Below, piece by piece: positions 22,331 to 29,478 of a stretch of DNA of 43,222 nt. Below the pieces are notes generated by a model, which ran no database searches, had not been told where the DNA came from, and was given only the letters and a program-made list of their open reading frames with translations. This DNA comes from Clostridiales bacterium (GTDB lineage Bacteria > Bacillota > Clostridia > Saccharofermentanales > Saccharofermentanaceae). Each line of letters begins with the position of its first letter. Within the stretch, counting starts at the first letter, position 1. A program made the translations under genes and the position numbers. The stretch is taken from NCBI GenBank assembly GCA_017428155.1, contig JAFRRJ010000044.1:1-43222 (forward strand), given 5' to 3'.

Positions 22331-24182
22331 TCTTAAGTTTTTCGAAGACAAAGAAAAGGTGATAATTGCCGATCTTGCCCGTTATGGAAGGCAGAGCGGC
22401 ATTTTGTCATTATTGAGATTGATTTCTTTTCTGGCTTGTGCCGGATTTATCATTGGCGGCGTTATCAGCCGGATTCCGGTTCTGTATGTTTGCGGAGCTG
22501 TCATTTTTGTCCTGTTCGTCATCCTTTGCATTATTCACGGAGGCATCCTATCCAGGGTCGAATATTTAAACGAGCTTTCCAAAGTCAATGCTTCATATAT
22601 TGCCAGGATAAAGGGCGACTTTAACGGGCTAAGGAATATTGCGGTCAAGGGCCTTAAGAGGGCGGAGGAGATCGGACTTGCAAAGAACAGGCTGTACGGA
22701 AAGGATTTCGATGAGCCTGCTCACGATTACTGCACAGATCTTGATATCTTCGGCAAGAAATCACTTTTCTCTTTATTCAATGTTTCAGAGACTTCTTTTG
22801 GACGAAAGAAGTTTGCCGAAAGCCTTCTTAGACCTCATGTATCAGATATCTCCGTAGAAGACCTTAAGTCCAGACAGAGTGCTGTTGCCGAACTTGCCGC
22901 AAAGCATGAAGTTCTTATGGATTATCAGGCTACAGCAAGATGCGGAAAGATGACCAAAGATCCCAAGGCACTTCTTGATTTTGCTTCTAACGGCTCGAAA
23001 ACAAAACCTATAGCGAATATTCTCGGCATCTTAGGCTGTGCGGTATGGCTCGTTGTTCCTGCCGTATATATCTTTGCACCTGAATTCGGATCGGCATCAA
23101 TAGTCTTCTGCCTGGTCTTCAACTTTATTGTCTTTGCTGCAGGTCACGCACTTAACGGGCAGTATATGAAGGCCGGTGAAGGAATGCCTGTACAGGTAAA
23201 GACGATACTAAAGCTTTATTCTATCCTTGAGAATGCCGGCTTTGAGAACGGACTCATCAAGTCTCTCATAAAGGGTGATGAGGGCAGCAGGGGTGCATCA
23301 GAATCGCTTAAAAAACTCGATAAAGCTTTAAGGCTTGCTTCGTTAAGAAGTCAGCCTTTATTTGCTCTGGTCTGGAATTTGATATTCCCTCTGGATTATC
23401 TTATCTCATATCTTCTTGGTAACTGGGCAGTGGAGTACGGCAAGAGTCTTCCGGGTTATATTGACAGTCTTGCTGAGCTCGAATCGCTTATGTGTGCCGC
23501 TCAGACGGGATTGATCCTGCCTTACAGTACATTCCCTGAATTTGTAGAATCTGATGATCCGTCGGAGAATGCTGTTTTCGAGGGAAAAGATCTTATCCAT
23601 CCCTTGCTCGAACATGATACCGTTGTCAGCAATTCGATAAACATAAATAAGGATATAGCGATAATTACGGGTTCAAATATGTCAGGCAAGACCACAATGA
23701 TCAGAACTGTCGGAGTATGTACCGTAATTGCACTGTCAGGCGGTATGGTTCCTGCTTCAGAGCTTACTTTGGGCAGAATGAGGATCATGAGTTCAATGAG
23801 GATAGTAGACAGCCTTGAAGAGAATATGAGTACGTTCAAGGCTGAGCTTATAAGGATATCCGGAATCGTTAATGCGGCAAATGAGGAGAAGACTCTTTTG
23901 TTCCTTATCGACGAGATATTCAGAGGCACAAATTCAGATGACAGGACGGAAGGAGCGCTTACAGTATTAAAGAGACTTTCCAAGTCATATATATGCGGAC
24001 TTATGACCACACATGACTATGCGATGATCGATAAGACCAGTAAAGACTTTGACAATATCAGGTACTATCACTTCTCGGAATCCTATTCTGATACCGGGAT
24101 AAGCTTCGATTACAAACTCGCTTCAGGCATCAGCAGACAGTCAAATGCAAGATTTCTTATGAAACTTGTGGGAATCGAATAA
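22320..24182 (+). CDS. Membrane-embedded MutS-like ATPase
   Basis: This 620-residue protein combines hydrophobic segments with a MutS-type ABC ATPase. Two membrane segments lie at about 24-44 and 47-69, and others near 225-270 and 350-372. The C-terminal ATPase has TGSNMSGKTTMIRT (Walker A), SLEENMSTFKAELIRI (signature region), LLFLIDEIFRGTNSDDRT (Walker B) and TTHDYAM (switch His). This matches the MutS core domain plus ATPase, but without the mismatch-recognition domain (no F-x-E motif). Such membrane MutS relatives are known in Firmicutes and Bacteroidetes but their role is unclear; this is not classical mismatch repair. The ATG at 22320 lies inside the sirtuin reading frame, an 11-bp overlap, implying translational coupling. 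Confidence 0.85.
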   Translation: MKADLKFFEDKEKVIIADLARYGRQSGILSLLRLISFLACAGFIIGGVISRIPVLYVCGAVIFVLFVILCIIHGGILSRVEYLNELSKVNASYIARIKGDFNGLRNIAVKGLKRAEEIGLAKNRLYGKDFDEPAHDYCTDLDIFGKKSLFSLFNVSETSFGRKKFAESLLRPHVSDISVEDLKSRQSAVAELAAKHEVLMDYQATARCGKMTKDPKALLDFASNGSKTKPIANILGILGCAVWLVVPAVYIFAPEFGSASIVFCLVFNFIVFAAGHALNGQYMKAGEGMPVQVKTILKLYSILENAGFENGLIKSLIKGDEGSRGASESLKKLDKALRLASLRSQPLFALVWNLIFPLDYLISYLLGNWAVEYGKSLPGYIDSLAELESLMCAAQTGLILPYSTFPEFVESDDPSENAVFEGKDLIHPLLEHDTVVSNSININKDIAIITGSNMSGKTTMIRTVGVCTVIALSGGMVPASELTLGRMRIMSSMRIVDSLEENMSTFKAELIRISGIVNAANEEKTLLFLIDEIFRGTNSDDRTEGALTVLKRLSKSYICGLMTTHDYAMIDKTSKDFDNIRYYHFSESYSDTGISFDYKLASGISRQSNARFLMKLVGIE

Positions 24183-24242
24183 AGAAGTAATTATTTTAAA
24201 TATTTAGCAAAATATTCTGATAGGTTACATTAACTAAACTTG

Positions 24243-24271
24243 TTGAATTCCACCTTTTATTTGTTTAAAAT
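24243..24271 (+). promoter_or_regulatory. Promoter of the kinase/VWA/PP2C operon
   Basis: TTGAAT (24243-24248) and TAAAAT (24266-24271) are 17 bp apart. The predicted leader is about 30 nt. A GGAGAG lies 20 nt before the ATG at 24307, too far for a normal ribosome binding site; GAAG at 24295-24298 is the nearer weak match. Confidence 0.5.
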
Positions 24272-24306
24272 TTAATTACTGGAGAGAAAGTTTTGAAGTA
24301 AATACT

Positions 24307-26010
24307 ATGTTCGAAGGACTAAGCAAGTATCTGTCGATTGTGCTGGATTACTCTGTCGTTATGGAGTATTCGTCTGGTCTATTGTTCGATGAACTGACTA
24401 ATGTAATTGAAGATAAGGGTATTGACGTTTATGTTAACGATACCTTTAAGATTCTTCATTATTGTGTTGTTCAGCAGCAGGATCCAAAGGACAGGTATGT
24501 TCAGCAGACCATGCGCTCTCTAATGCAGAGCCTTCTTTCCACGAACAGTCTCCACGTTGTGCACACATGCAATACCGCGCACTTCATTGAGCAGGTCAAG
24601 GAGCTTCCCGAGTCCTGCATTCTTACAACACGCAATTCCATCTTTACCAAGAGGCTTTATGAGAAGGCTCCTGATTTTGTCGGAGATATCGTCGTTATGT
24701 CTCCTACAGGTCTTAAGGAGTTCCATTCAATCGCAGAGATGATAAGGGACTATCCTTATCCTGAGATAAGCAAACTTGCCAAGAATAATACATATATTGA
24801 CAGTGACGGAAGAGCAAATATAGATGACGTCGTAATCTCAACCGAGGGTGATAAGTTTACGCTTGTTAAGAGATTATCCGGCGGTGCCGAAGGTATGGTC
24901 TTTACGACAGACAACCCGAAGTATGTTGCCAAGATCTATCACAAGGGTGTTATTACTCCTTTAAGATGGGCAAAGCTTAAGAAGCTTACGGCTCTCGGCA
25001 TCACGTCGCCTAATTTCTGCGTTCCTCAGCACCTGCTCTATTTCCGCGGTGTTCCTGTAGGATATACGATGTTTATGGGCAAGGGGACAACTCTGAGTAA
25101 TGTTTTCGATGGTCCGGACGCGATGATCGAACAGTTCCCTGACTGGACAAGACTTGATGTCTGCGAGACTCTGCTTACTTTGATCGGCAAGTATCTTTAT
25201 CTTCATATGCATGATGTTATCGCAGGCGATATACAGCTTAAGAATGCTCTTATCTATACTTCCAAAGATCAGTGCCTGATCGATATGGACAGCGTTCAGA
25301 TCGGCAATCTCCCGTGTCCCGTCGGAACAGAGGAATTCACTGATCCGAATCTCTGGGGCAGGGATTTCTCGAGCTTTGTAAGGACTCTTGAGGATGAGGA
25401 CTATTCAATTGCAATGCTGGTATTCTCGGTATTGTTCTGCGGACTTCATCCCTATGCCACAAGAAACGGTGCAGAGACATTAAGAGAAGAGATCGTAAAT
25501 CACAACTTCCCTTATACTCTCGATAATTCCGGTACAGAGCATATTCCGCTCGGCGGTTATGATCACATCTGGGAATATCTTCCGGAGAATCTCCGAACGA
25601 TGCTCTATAAGACTTTCCATGACGGCAAGAGATATGAAGCAGTAAGCTGGCGCGCTGCTGTTCAGGAATATATGAATGATCTTGAGAATTTTGTATACGA
25701 TGATCCCGAAGCATATAAGCTCTTCCCGTGTGAGAATTACAAGCAGGCGACTGTCAATGTTGAAGAGGTAAGAGCCCAGCTTGCCGGAAAGCTCGAAAAT
25801 GCTAAGCCTGACGAAGATAAGCCTGCGGAAGAAAAACCGAAGTTCCAGAAGAAAGTTTTCACTAATGTTCCGACCGGAAGATATATTTCTCCCAATGTCG
25901 GAGGCAACAGTTTAAGGCCATCACGTTTTGATGACGACGAGATGATCCCCGCAAGTAACGGAGCGGATACCGGTTCAGCTCCAAAGAAGAAATTCTTCGG
26001 TCTATTCTAA
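24307..26010 (+). CDS. Protein kinase with an N-terminal PIN-like domain (TerY-P-type kinase)
   Basis: This is a 567-residue cytoplasmic protein. Residues 1-150 form an alpha/beta domain (LDYSVVMEY ... SCILTTRNSIFTKRL) that resembles a PIN domain by layout, although the late acidic residue is missing; this part is inference. Residues about 180-440 are a Ser/Thr kinase: glycine loop LSGGAEGMVF, VAKIY lysine, catalytic VIAGDIQLKNAL (Asp308), metal-binding LIDMDSVQI in place of DFG, then GTEEFTDP. This matches the YegI-like kinases of the TerY-phosphorylation triad. The C-terminal part (about 470-567) is Pro/Lys/Glu-rich and disordered, with a basic KKKFFGLF end. The VWA gene follows after 51 bp and then PP2C, the set expected for a reversible phosphorylation switch. 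Confidence 0.88.
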   Translation: MFEGLSKYLSIVLDYSVVMEYSSGLLFDELTNVIEDKGIDVYVNDTFKILHYCVVQQQDPKDRYVQQTMRSLMQSLLSTNSLHVVHTCNTAHFIEQVKELPESCILTTRNSIFTKRLYEKAPDFVGDIVVMSPTGLKEFHSIAEMIRDYPYPEISKLAKNNTYIDSDGRANIDDVVISTEGDKFTLVKRLSGGAEGMVFTTDNPKYVAKIYHKGVITPLRWAKLKKLTALGITSPNFCVPQHLLYFRGVPVGYTMFMGKGTTLSNVFDGPDAMIEQFPDWTRLDVCETLLTLIGKYLYLHMHDVIAGDIQLKNALIYTSKDQCLIDMDSVQIGNLPCPVGTEEFTDPNLWGRDFSSFVRTLEDEDYSIAMLVFSVLFCGLHPYATRNGAETLREEIVNHNFPYTLDNSGTEHIPLGGYDHIWEYLPENLRTMLYKTFHDGKRYEAVSWRAAVQEYMNDLENFVYDDPEAYKLFPCENYKQATVNVEEVRAQLAGKLENAKPDEDKPAEEKPKFQKKVFTNVPTGRYISPNVGGNSLRPSRFDDDEMIPASNGADTGSAPKKKFFGLF

Positions 26011-26015
26011 TATTT

Positions 26016-26024
26016 TGTTATAAT
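26016..26024 (+). promoter_or_regulatory. Internal extended -10 promoter before the VWA gene
   Basis: TGTTATAAT, a perfect extended -10, lies 6 bp after the kinase stop codon and 37 bp before the VWA ATG. It suggests that VWA, PP2C and the helical protein can be expressed apart from the kinase. Confidence 0.5.
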
Positions 26025-26061
26025 CTAATAGTTTATAACTACGGTGATTCGGAGGATTATT

Positions 26062-26793
26062 ATGGTGGACGGTTTTTCAAGTTCTGATTTCGGCACGAGT
26101 ACTAAACGCAGACTTCCTATCTGCTTTGCTCTTGATACATCTGGTTCCATGATGGGCAACCCGATCAAGCAGCTTAATATGGGTCTTCAGAACTTCGTGG
26201 CTTCGATCAAGGCCAATGACGATACCAGGAATTCAACAGATATCGCAATTATCACTTTCGGTTCAAAAGTCGAGATCGTTATGCCTTTCGGTAAGATCTC
26301 AAAAGAGAAGGGCTTGCCCGAGATCACCGCTTCCACAACTCTTACTCCTATCGGTGAAGGTGTCCTTACAGCACTTGAACTTCTTAATGCTCGTAAGGAA
26401 GGGTATAAGGAGATGGGCATCAAGTATTTCCAACCCTGGCTCGTAGTAATTACCGACGGTGCTCCGCAAGGCCCCAATGCCATGCAGAATATGGAACTTG
26501 CAATCAAGGCCTGCAATGACCTCGAGAGAGAGGACAAACTCGTAGTCTTCAATATCGGTGTCGGTTCCGGAGTAGACTTTGATATCCTTAAGAGACTCTC
26601 GATCAAGCGTGCAGAACCTATTTCTGTTAACTCCGCTGATTTCGGCAGACTCTTCGAATTCCTCGGTTCATCTTCATCTTCGATCGTATCTTCCGGCATG
26701 AATGACGATGCTCTTTATAACATCGACACTTCACCTCAAGGTACGGCAGTCGAGCTTGACGATTTCATGAAATTCATTAACGAGGACGAATAA
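26062..26793 (+). CDS. TerY-like von Willebrand factor A domain protein
   Basis: This 243-residue protein has no signal peptide and is one VWA domain with a complete MIDAS metal site: DTSGS (Asp25), a Thr in STTLTPIGEG and TDGAP (Asp132). The surrounding sequence, LPICFALDTSGSMMGNPIKQLNMGLQNF, is typical of TerY from tellurium-resistance-type loci. A Ser run (GSSSSSIVSSG) and an acidic tail (DDFMKFINEDE) end the protein and are possible phosphorylation sites. In TerY-P triads the VWA protein is thought to be the assembly or substrate partner of the kinase and phosphatase. GGAGG lies 6 nt before the ATG; the in-frame GTG at 26044 is upstream of that site and rejected. The stop overlaps the PP2C start (TAATG). 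Confidence 0.93.
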   Translation: MVDGFSSSDFGTSTKRRLPICFALDTSGSMMGNPIKQLNMGLQNFVASIKANDDTRNSTDIAIITFGSKVEIVMPFGKISKEKGLPEITASTTLTPIGEGVLTALELLNARKEGYKEMGIKYFQPWLVVITDGAPQGPNAMQNMELAIKACNDLEREDKLVVFNIGVGSGVDFDILKRLSIKRAEPISVNSADFGRLFEFLGSSSSSIVSSGMNDDALYNIDTSPQGTAVELDDFMKFINEDE

Positions 26794-27875
26794 TGTATAA
26801 GGGAATAACGGTCGGAGCAGTCACGACCATCGGCAATAAGCATGTTAACCGCAATACGCCTTGTGAGGATGCATCCTATGCAGTTACTGACAATGGTGTT
26901 TCTGTGGTTTGTATTGCTGACGGTGCGGGCGGCAAGCAGTATACGGATGCCAGATTCGGCTCTGATTGTGCTGTCCACGTTATTGCAGATACCCTCTGTG
27001 AACATTTTGACGCTCTTTACAGCGAGAACAGGGAAGCTGCCGTCAGAGGTTATCTTATGGCCAAGCTCCGTGTTGCTTTTGCCGGGATAATGGAAGAGCG
27101 CACCATAGACGTAATAGACAGACTGTCATGCACACTGCTCTTTGTAGCAGTCAAGGACAGACGAATGCTGATCGGCCATATTGGTGACGGACTTATCGTA
27201 AGGATATCTCCTTCCGGTGTAAGCCCCTTCTCTATGCCGCAGAATGATAAGGACGGCAAGACATATTTTGTTACGGCTGCTCATGCCGATAACTATCTGC
27301 GTCTCCTTAAGACTACAGTAGATGATGTACATGCCATTGCACTCATGACTGATGGAGTGCAGGACAGTGTCTATAACGAAGAATCAGGACTTGTAAAGCC
27401 TGTCGTTGCCAAAATGGCTGAAACCTTTGCTTCAGGCAGGGAAGATGCTGAGAAGTCTATTCTTGAGACTATACAGAAATTCATTGTCGGTTCAAGCAAT
27501 GTAAGTGACGACGCAAGCTTCGGAGTTATGTATTTTGAAGGGACAAAAGCTCCCGATCCTGATACCCTTGAGAGCAATGCCGCAAAGTTCGCATCCTCTC
27601 AGGAGACATTCAAGGATCTGTCTCAGGCAATAAAGCCTGAACTCATTGCCGCACACGAGATCATCAAGAAGTGTGCAGGAGAAGAAATTGAGCAAACAAC
27701 GGCCGTGAATGATAATACCCCTGAGCCGGCCGCGGTTGATACAAAAGAAAAAGAGGTCGAGACTGTTACGAAGGAGCCGTCAAAGATCAGCAAGATATCG
27801 GTTATCCTGCTTATCATAGGCGTTGTCCTTTGCATAATAGGAACGATTGAGCTAGTGCTTTCGCTCAAAGGATGA
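26793..27875 (+). CDS. PP2C-type protein phosphatase with a C-terminal membrane anchor
   Basis: This 360-residue protein has a PP2C (PPM) phosphatase domain over residues 1-255. NRNTPCEDASYAV, IADGAGGKQY, LIGHIGDGLIV, LMTDGVQDS and NVSDDASFGV supply the acidic residues that hold the two metals, so it looks active. A linker rich in Glu, Thr and Val (about 300-330) leads to one membrane segment (ISVILLIIGVVLCIIGTIEL) and a very short end, so the enzyme is anchored with its catalytic part in the cytoplasm. It presumably reverses the action of the kinase at 24307. The start overlaps the VWA stop by one base, and GAGG lies 7 nt upstream. Confidence 0.93.
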   Translation: MYKGITVGAVTTIGNKHVNRNTPCEDASYAVTDNGVSVVCIADGAGGKQYTDARFGSDCAVHVIADTLCEHFDALYSENREAAVRGYLMAKLRVAFAGIMEERTIDVIDRLSCTLLFVAVKDRRMLIGHIGDGLIVRISPSGVSPFSMPQNDKDGKTYFVTAAHADNYLRLLKTTVDDVHAIALMTDGVQDSVYNEESGLVKPVVAKMAETFASGREDAEKSILETIQKFIVGSSNVSDDASFGVMYFEGTKAPDPDTLESNAAKFASSQETFKDLSQAIKPELIAAHEIIKKCAGEEIEQTTAVNDNTPEPAAVDTKEKEVETVTKEPSKISKISVILLIIGVVLCIIGTIELVLSLKG

Positions 27876-27879
27876 TGTT

Positions 27880-28776
27880 ATGGAAGAAAAGAAAAAGTAC
27901 GAAGTGTTGCCCGGAGTTGAGATACCTGATATCAACAAGATCAGAGAAGCGGCATCAGATTTCAGTGTGTCTGAAGTAGGCAGCGTCGATATCAAAACAA
28001 TATCATATGATTCAAGCAGAAGCTATTCCGGCACTGCAGATGCCCTTATTTCTGCTGAGCTCGAACAGCTTCATGAGCTGGGAATCAAGGTTGCTGAAGA
28101 TGAGGCAAAGTCCCAGGCTGAAAGCCGTGCCAAGATGGATAAGATAATGCACAGTGCTGTCCATGCATCTGAATCATTGAGTGATCTTAAGTCTTCCGTT
28201 GCTGCGAAAGCAGATGATGAAAAGCGTAAGGCTCTTGAAGAGAGCATGAAGGCAGAACAGGAGCAGAAGGCAGAGGAAGAGGCCAAGAACAAGGCCCGTG
28301 AAGAGCGCCGTCAGCTTCAGCTCAGAATGGTCGAAGAATCCAGAGAACGTGCAGCCAAGGAAAAGGCCGAGAGGGAAGCTAAGGAAGCTGAAGAAAAGGC
28401 TGCCGCCGAGAAGAAAGCAGCTGAAGAAAAAGCTGAAGCTGAAAAGAGAGCGGCCGAGGAAAAAGCTGAAGCTGAAAAGAGAGCTTTAGAAGAAGCAAAA
28501 GCTGCGGAAGAGAAGAGGGCAGCCGAAGAGAAAGCTGCTGAGGAAGCCAAGGCAGCAGAAGAGAAAGACGCTGCCGAGATGAAGGCAGCCGAGGAAGCAA
28601 AGGCTTCTGAAGAGAAAGCTGCTGCCGAGAAGAAGACGGCCGAGGAAGCCAAGGTTTCTGAAGAGAAGAAGGCTCAGGTTCCAGTATGGGAGAAGCCTGT
28701 CGAGAATACTTCGAGCAAAAAGGCTAAGATGGCTACCACCGAGGAGACATTTGACGATTTCAAGGAATTCCTCTGA
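27880..28776 (+). CDS. TolA-like long charged-helix protein, last gene of the phospho-switch operon
   Basis: This 298-residue protein starts MEEKKKYEVLPGVEIPDINKIREAASDF and has an ordered-looking first 110 residues. A long highly charged helix (about 115-270) follows, built of Ala/Glu/Lys repeats such as AEEKAEAEKRAAEEKAEAEK, and then a distinct tail TTEETFDDFKEFL. The helical part resembles TolA domain II or a single alpha-helix. There is no signal peptide or membrane segment. It starts 4 nt after the PP2C stop with AAAGGATG as ribosome binding site, so it belongs to the unit. I infer a scaffold or substrate of the kinase/phosphatase pair. The DNA contains internal direct repeats that could change the helix length by slippage. 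Confidence 0.85.
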   Translation: MEEKKKYEVLPGVEIPDINKIREAASDFSVSEVGSVDIKTISYDSSRSYSGTADALISAELEQLHELGIKVAEDEAKSQAESRAKMDKIMHSAVHASESLSDLKSSVAAKADDEKRKALEESMKAEQEQKAEEEAKNKAREERRQLQLRMVEESRERAAKEKAEREAKEAEEKAAAEKKAAEEKAEAEKRAAEEKAEAEKRALEEAKAAEEKRAAEEKAAEEAKAAEEKDAAEMKAAEEAKASEEKAAAEKKTAEEAKVSEEKKAQVPVWEKPVENTSSKKAKMATTEETFDDFKEFL

Positions 28777-28800
28777 TAAGGAAGTCTGGAAGAGAATTAT

Positions 28801-28832
28801 AAGAGGCTGGCTCAATGAGGCGGCCTCTTTTA
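28801..28832 (+). terminator. Terminator of the kinase/VWA/PP2C operon
   Basis: AAGAGGC pairs with GCCTCTT, with an inner CTC/GAG, followed by a short TTTTAT tract. It lies 24 nt after the stop of the helical protein. Confidence 0.75.
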
Positions 28833-28910
28833 TCTTTTGAAAGAGGTGGATTCCAAGCACGGAGTGAAAGCGCTAGCTGATGGTACCTTTTTCAATGCTC
28901 GACTCCGCGT

Positions 28911-28953
28911 CCGACTTTTCGAGGGTTAAAAGTCGTGCAAAAAGTCGGTTTTT
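28911..28953 (+). promoter_or_regulatory. Two mutually exclusive hairpins, one terminator-like
   Basis: CCGACTTTT (28911-28919) can pair with AAAAGTCG at 28928-28935 (8 bp) or with AAAAGTCGG at 28940-28948 (9 bp). The second pairing is followed by TTTTTG, like a terminator; the first would prevent it. The arms share one strand, as in attenuators, but no gene follows on this strand for 1.7 kb. Confidence 0.4.
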
Positions 28954-29071
28954 GCCACTTTTTGAAATTTTGCTGTTTTTGGACACGTTTTGTAATACTA
29001 ACGTATCCGATTTTGGCACTTTTTGAAATTTTGCTGTTTTTGGATACGTTTTGTAACACTAACGTATCCGA
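28950..29071. repeat. Two tandem 61-bp repeats, each with a hairpin
   Basis: Copy 1 is 28950-29010 and copy 2 is 29011-29071. By eye they differ at only three positions. Each ends in an inverted repeat; in copy 2 GGATACGTT and AACGTATCC pair perfectly over 9 bp, and in copy 1 there is one mismatch. The period is not a multiple of three, so frames across it (28935-29252, for example) are not conserved and are unlikely to be coding. The gene-free stretch 28833-29271 also contains CGAGGGTTAAAA twice (28920 and 29152), the second within a small hairpin at 29151-29168. I see no gene in the stretch. Confidence 0.85.
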
Positions 29072-29271
29072 TTATAGAACCGGTGAATTCGGTTTGTCTG
29101 CCTGGACATTATCTTTGCTTTCATACCTCGAAAAAAGTATATATCAAAATTCGAGGGTTAAAACTCGAGCATCGGTTGCGGGGCACATGTATATTCCGGG
29201 ACGAGGGCGCGAAAAGCATATAACCGATTCTAACCGACAGAACTGTGAATGACATATTTAGTGTTCCGGGA

Positions 29272-29304
29272 AATAAAAAAGCTGACTTGAATCAAGTCAG
29301 CTTT
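29272..29304 (-). terminator. Terminator of tRNA-Lys
   Basis: AAAGCTGACTTG and CAAGTCAGCTTT form a perfect 12-bp stem with a 3-nt loop. On the minus strand it is followed by a run of T, 9 nt after the tRNA 3' end. Confidence 0.9.
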
Positions 29305-29312
29305 CTTCTTGT

Positions 29313-29388
29313 TGGTGCACCTCCAGGGACTCGAACCCTGGGCCCACTGATTAAGAGTCAGTTGCTCTACCATCTGAGCTAGAGGTGC
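29313..29388 (-). tRNA. tRNA-Lys (CUU)
   Basis: A 76-nt cloverleaf on the minus strand: acceptor GCACCTC/GAGGTGC, discriminator A, encoded CCA. The anticodon loop CTCTTAA gives CUU, which reads AAG. It is transcribed alone from the promoter at 29434-29406 to the terminator at 29304. Confidence 0.96.
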
Positions 29389-29405
29389 GTTAAGCAACGT
29401 CAGTT

Positions 29406-29434
29406 ATTATAGCCATTAGGTTTTTACAAGTCAA
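29406..29434 (-). promoter_or_regulatory. Strong promoter of tRNA-Lys
   Basis: On the minus strand TTGACT (29434-29429), a 17-bp spacer and a perfect TATAAT (29411-29406). The predicted start is about 10 nt before the mature tRNA 5' end. It is the best sigma-A-type promoter in the window. Confidence 0.85.
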
Positions 29435-29478
29435 CAGTTATTTTTCCGTTTACGGCAATTATTTGTTTTTGTGCACGG

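Noticed and set aside
26187..26699. Minus-strand frame of 170 codons opposite the VWA gene
   Set aside because: Shadow of a gene with a complete MIDAS motif, with no start signals of its own.
28317..28652. Minus-strand Ala/Ser-rich frame opposite the charged-helix gene
   Set aside because: It arises from the complement of Ala/Glu/Lys codons. The plus-strand protein fits its operon with a proper start.
28950..29071. CRISPR array
   Set aside because: Only two units that are directly adjacent without spacers, and no cas gene nearby.
28935..29252. Open frame of 105 codons across the tandem repeats
   Set aside because: The 61-bp period shifts frame between copies, there is no ribosome binding site, and the protein has no family features. 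The DNA repeats explain the frame.
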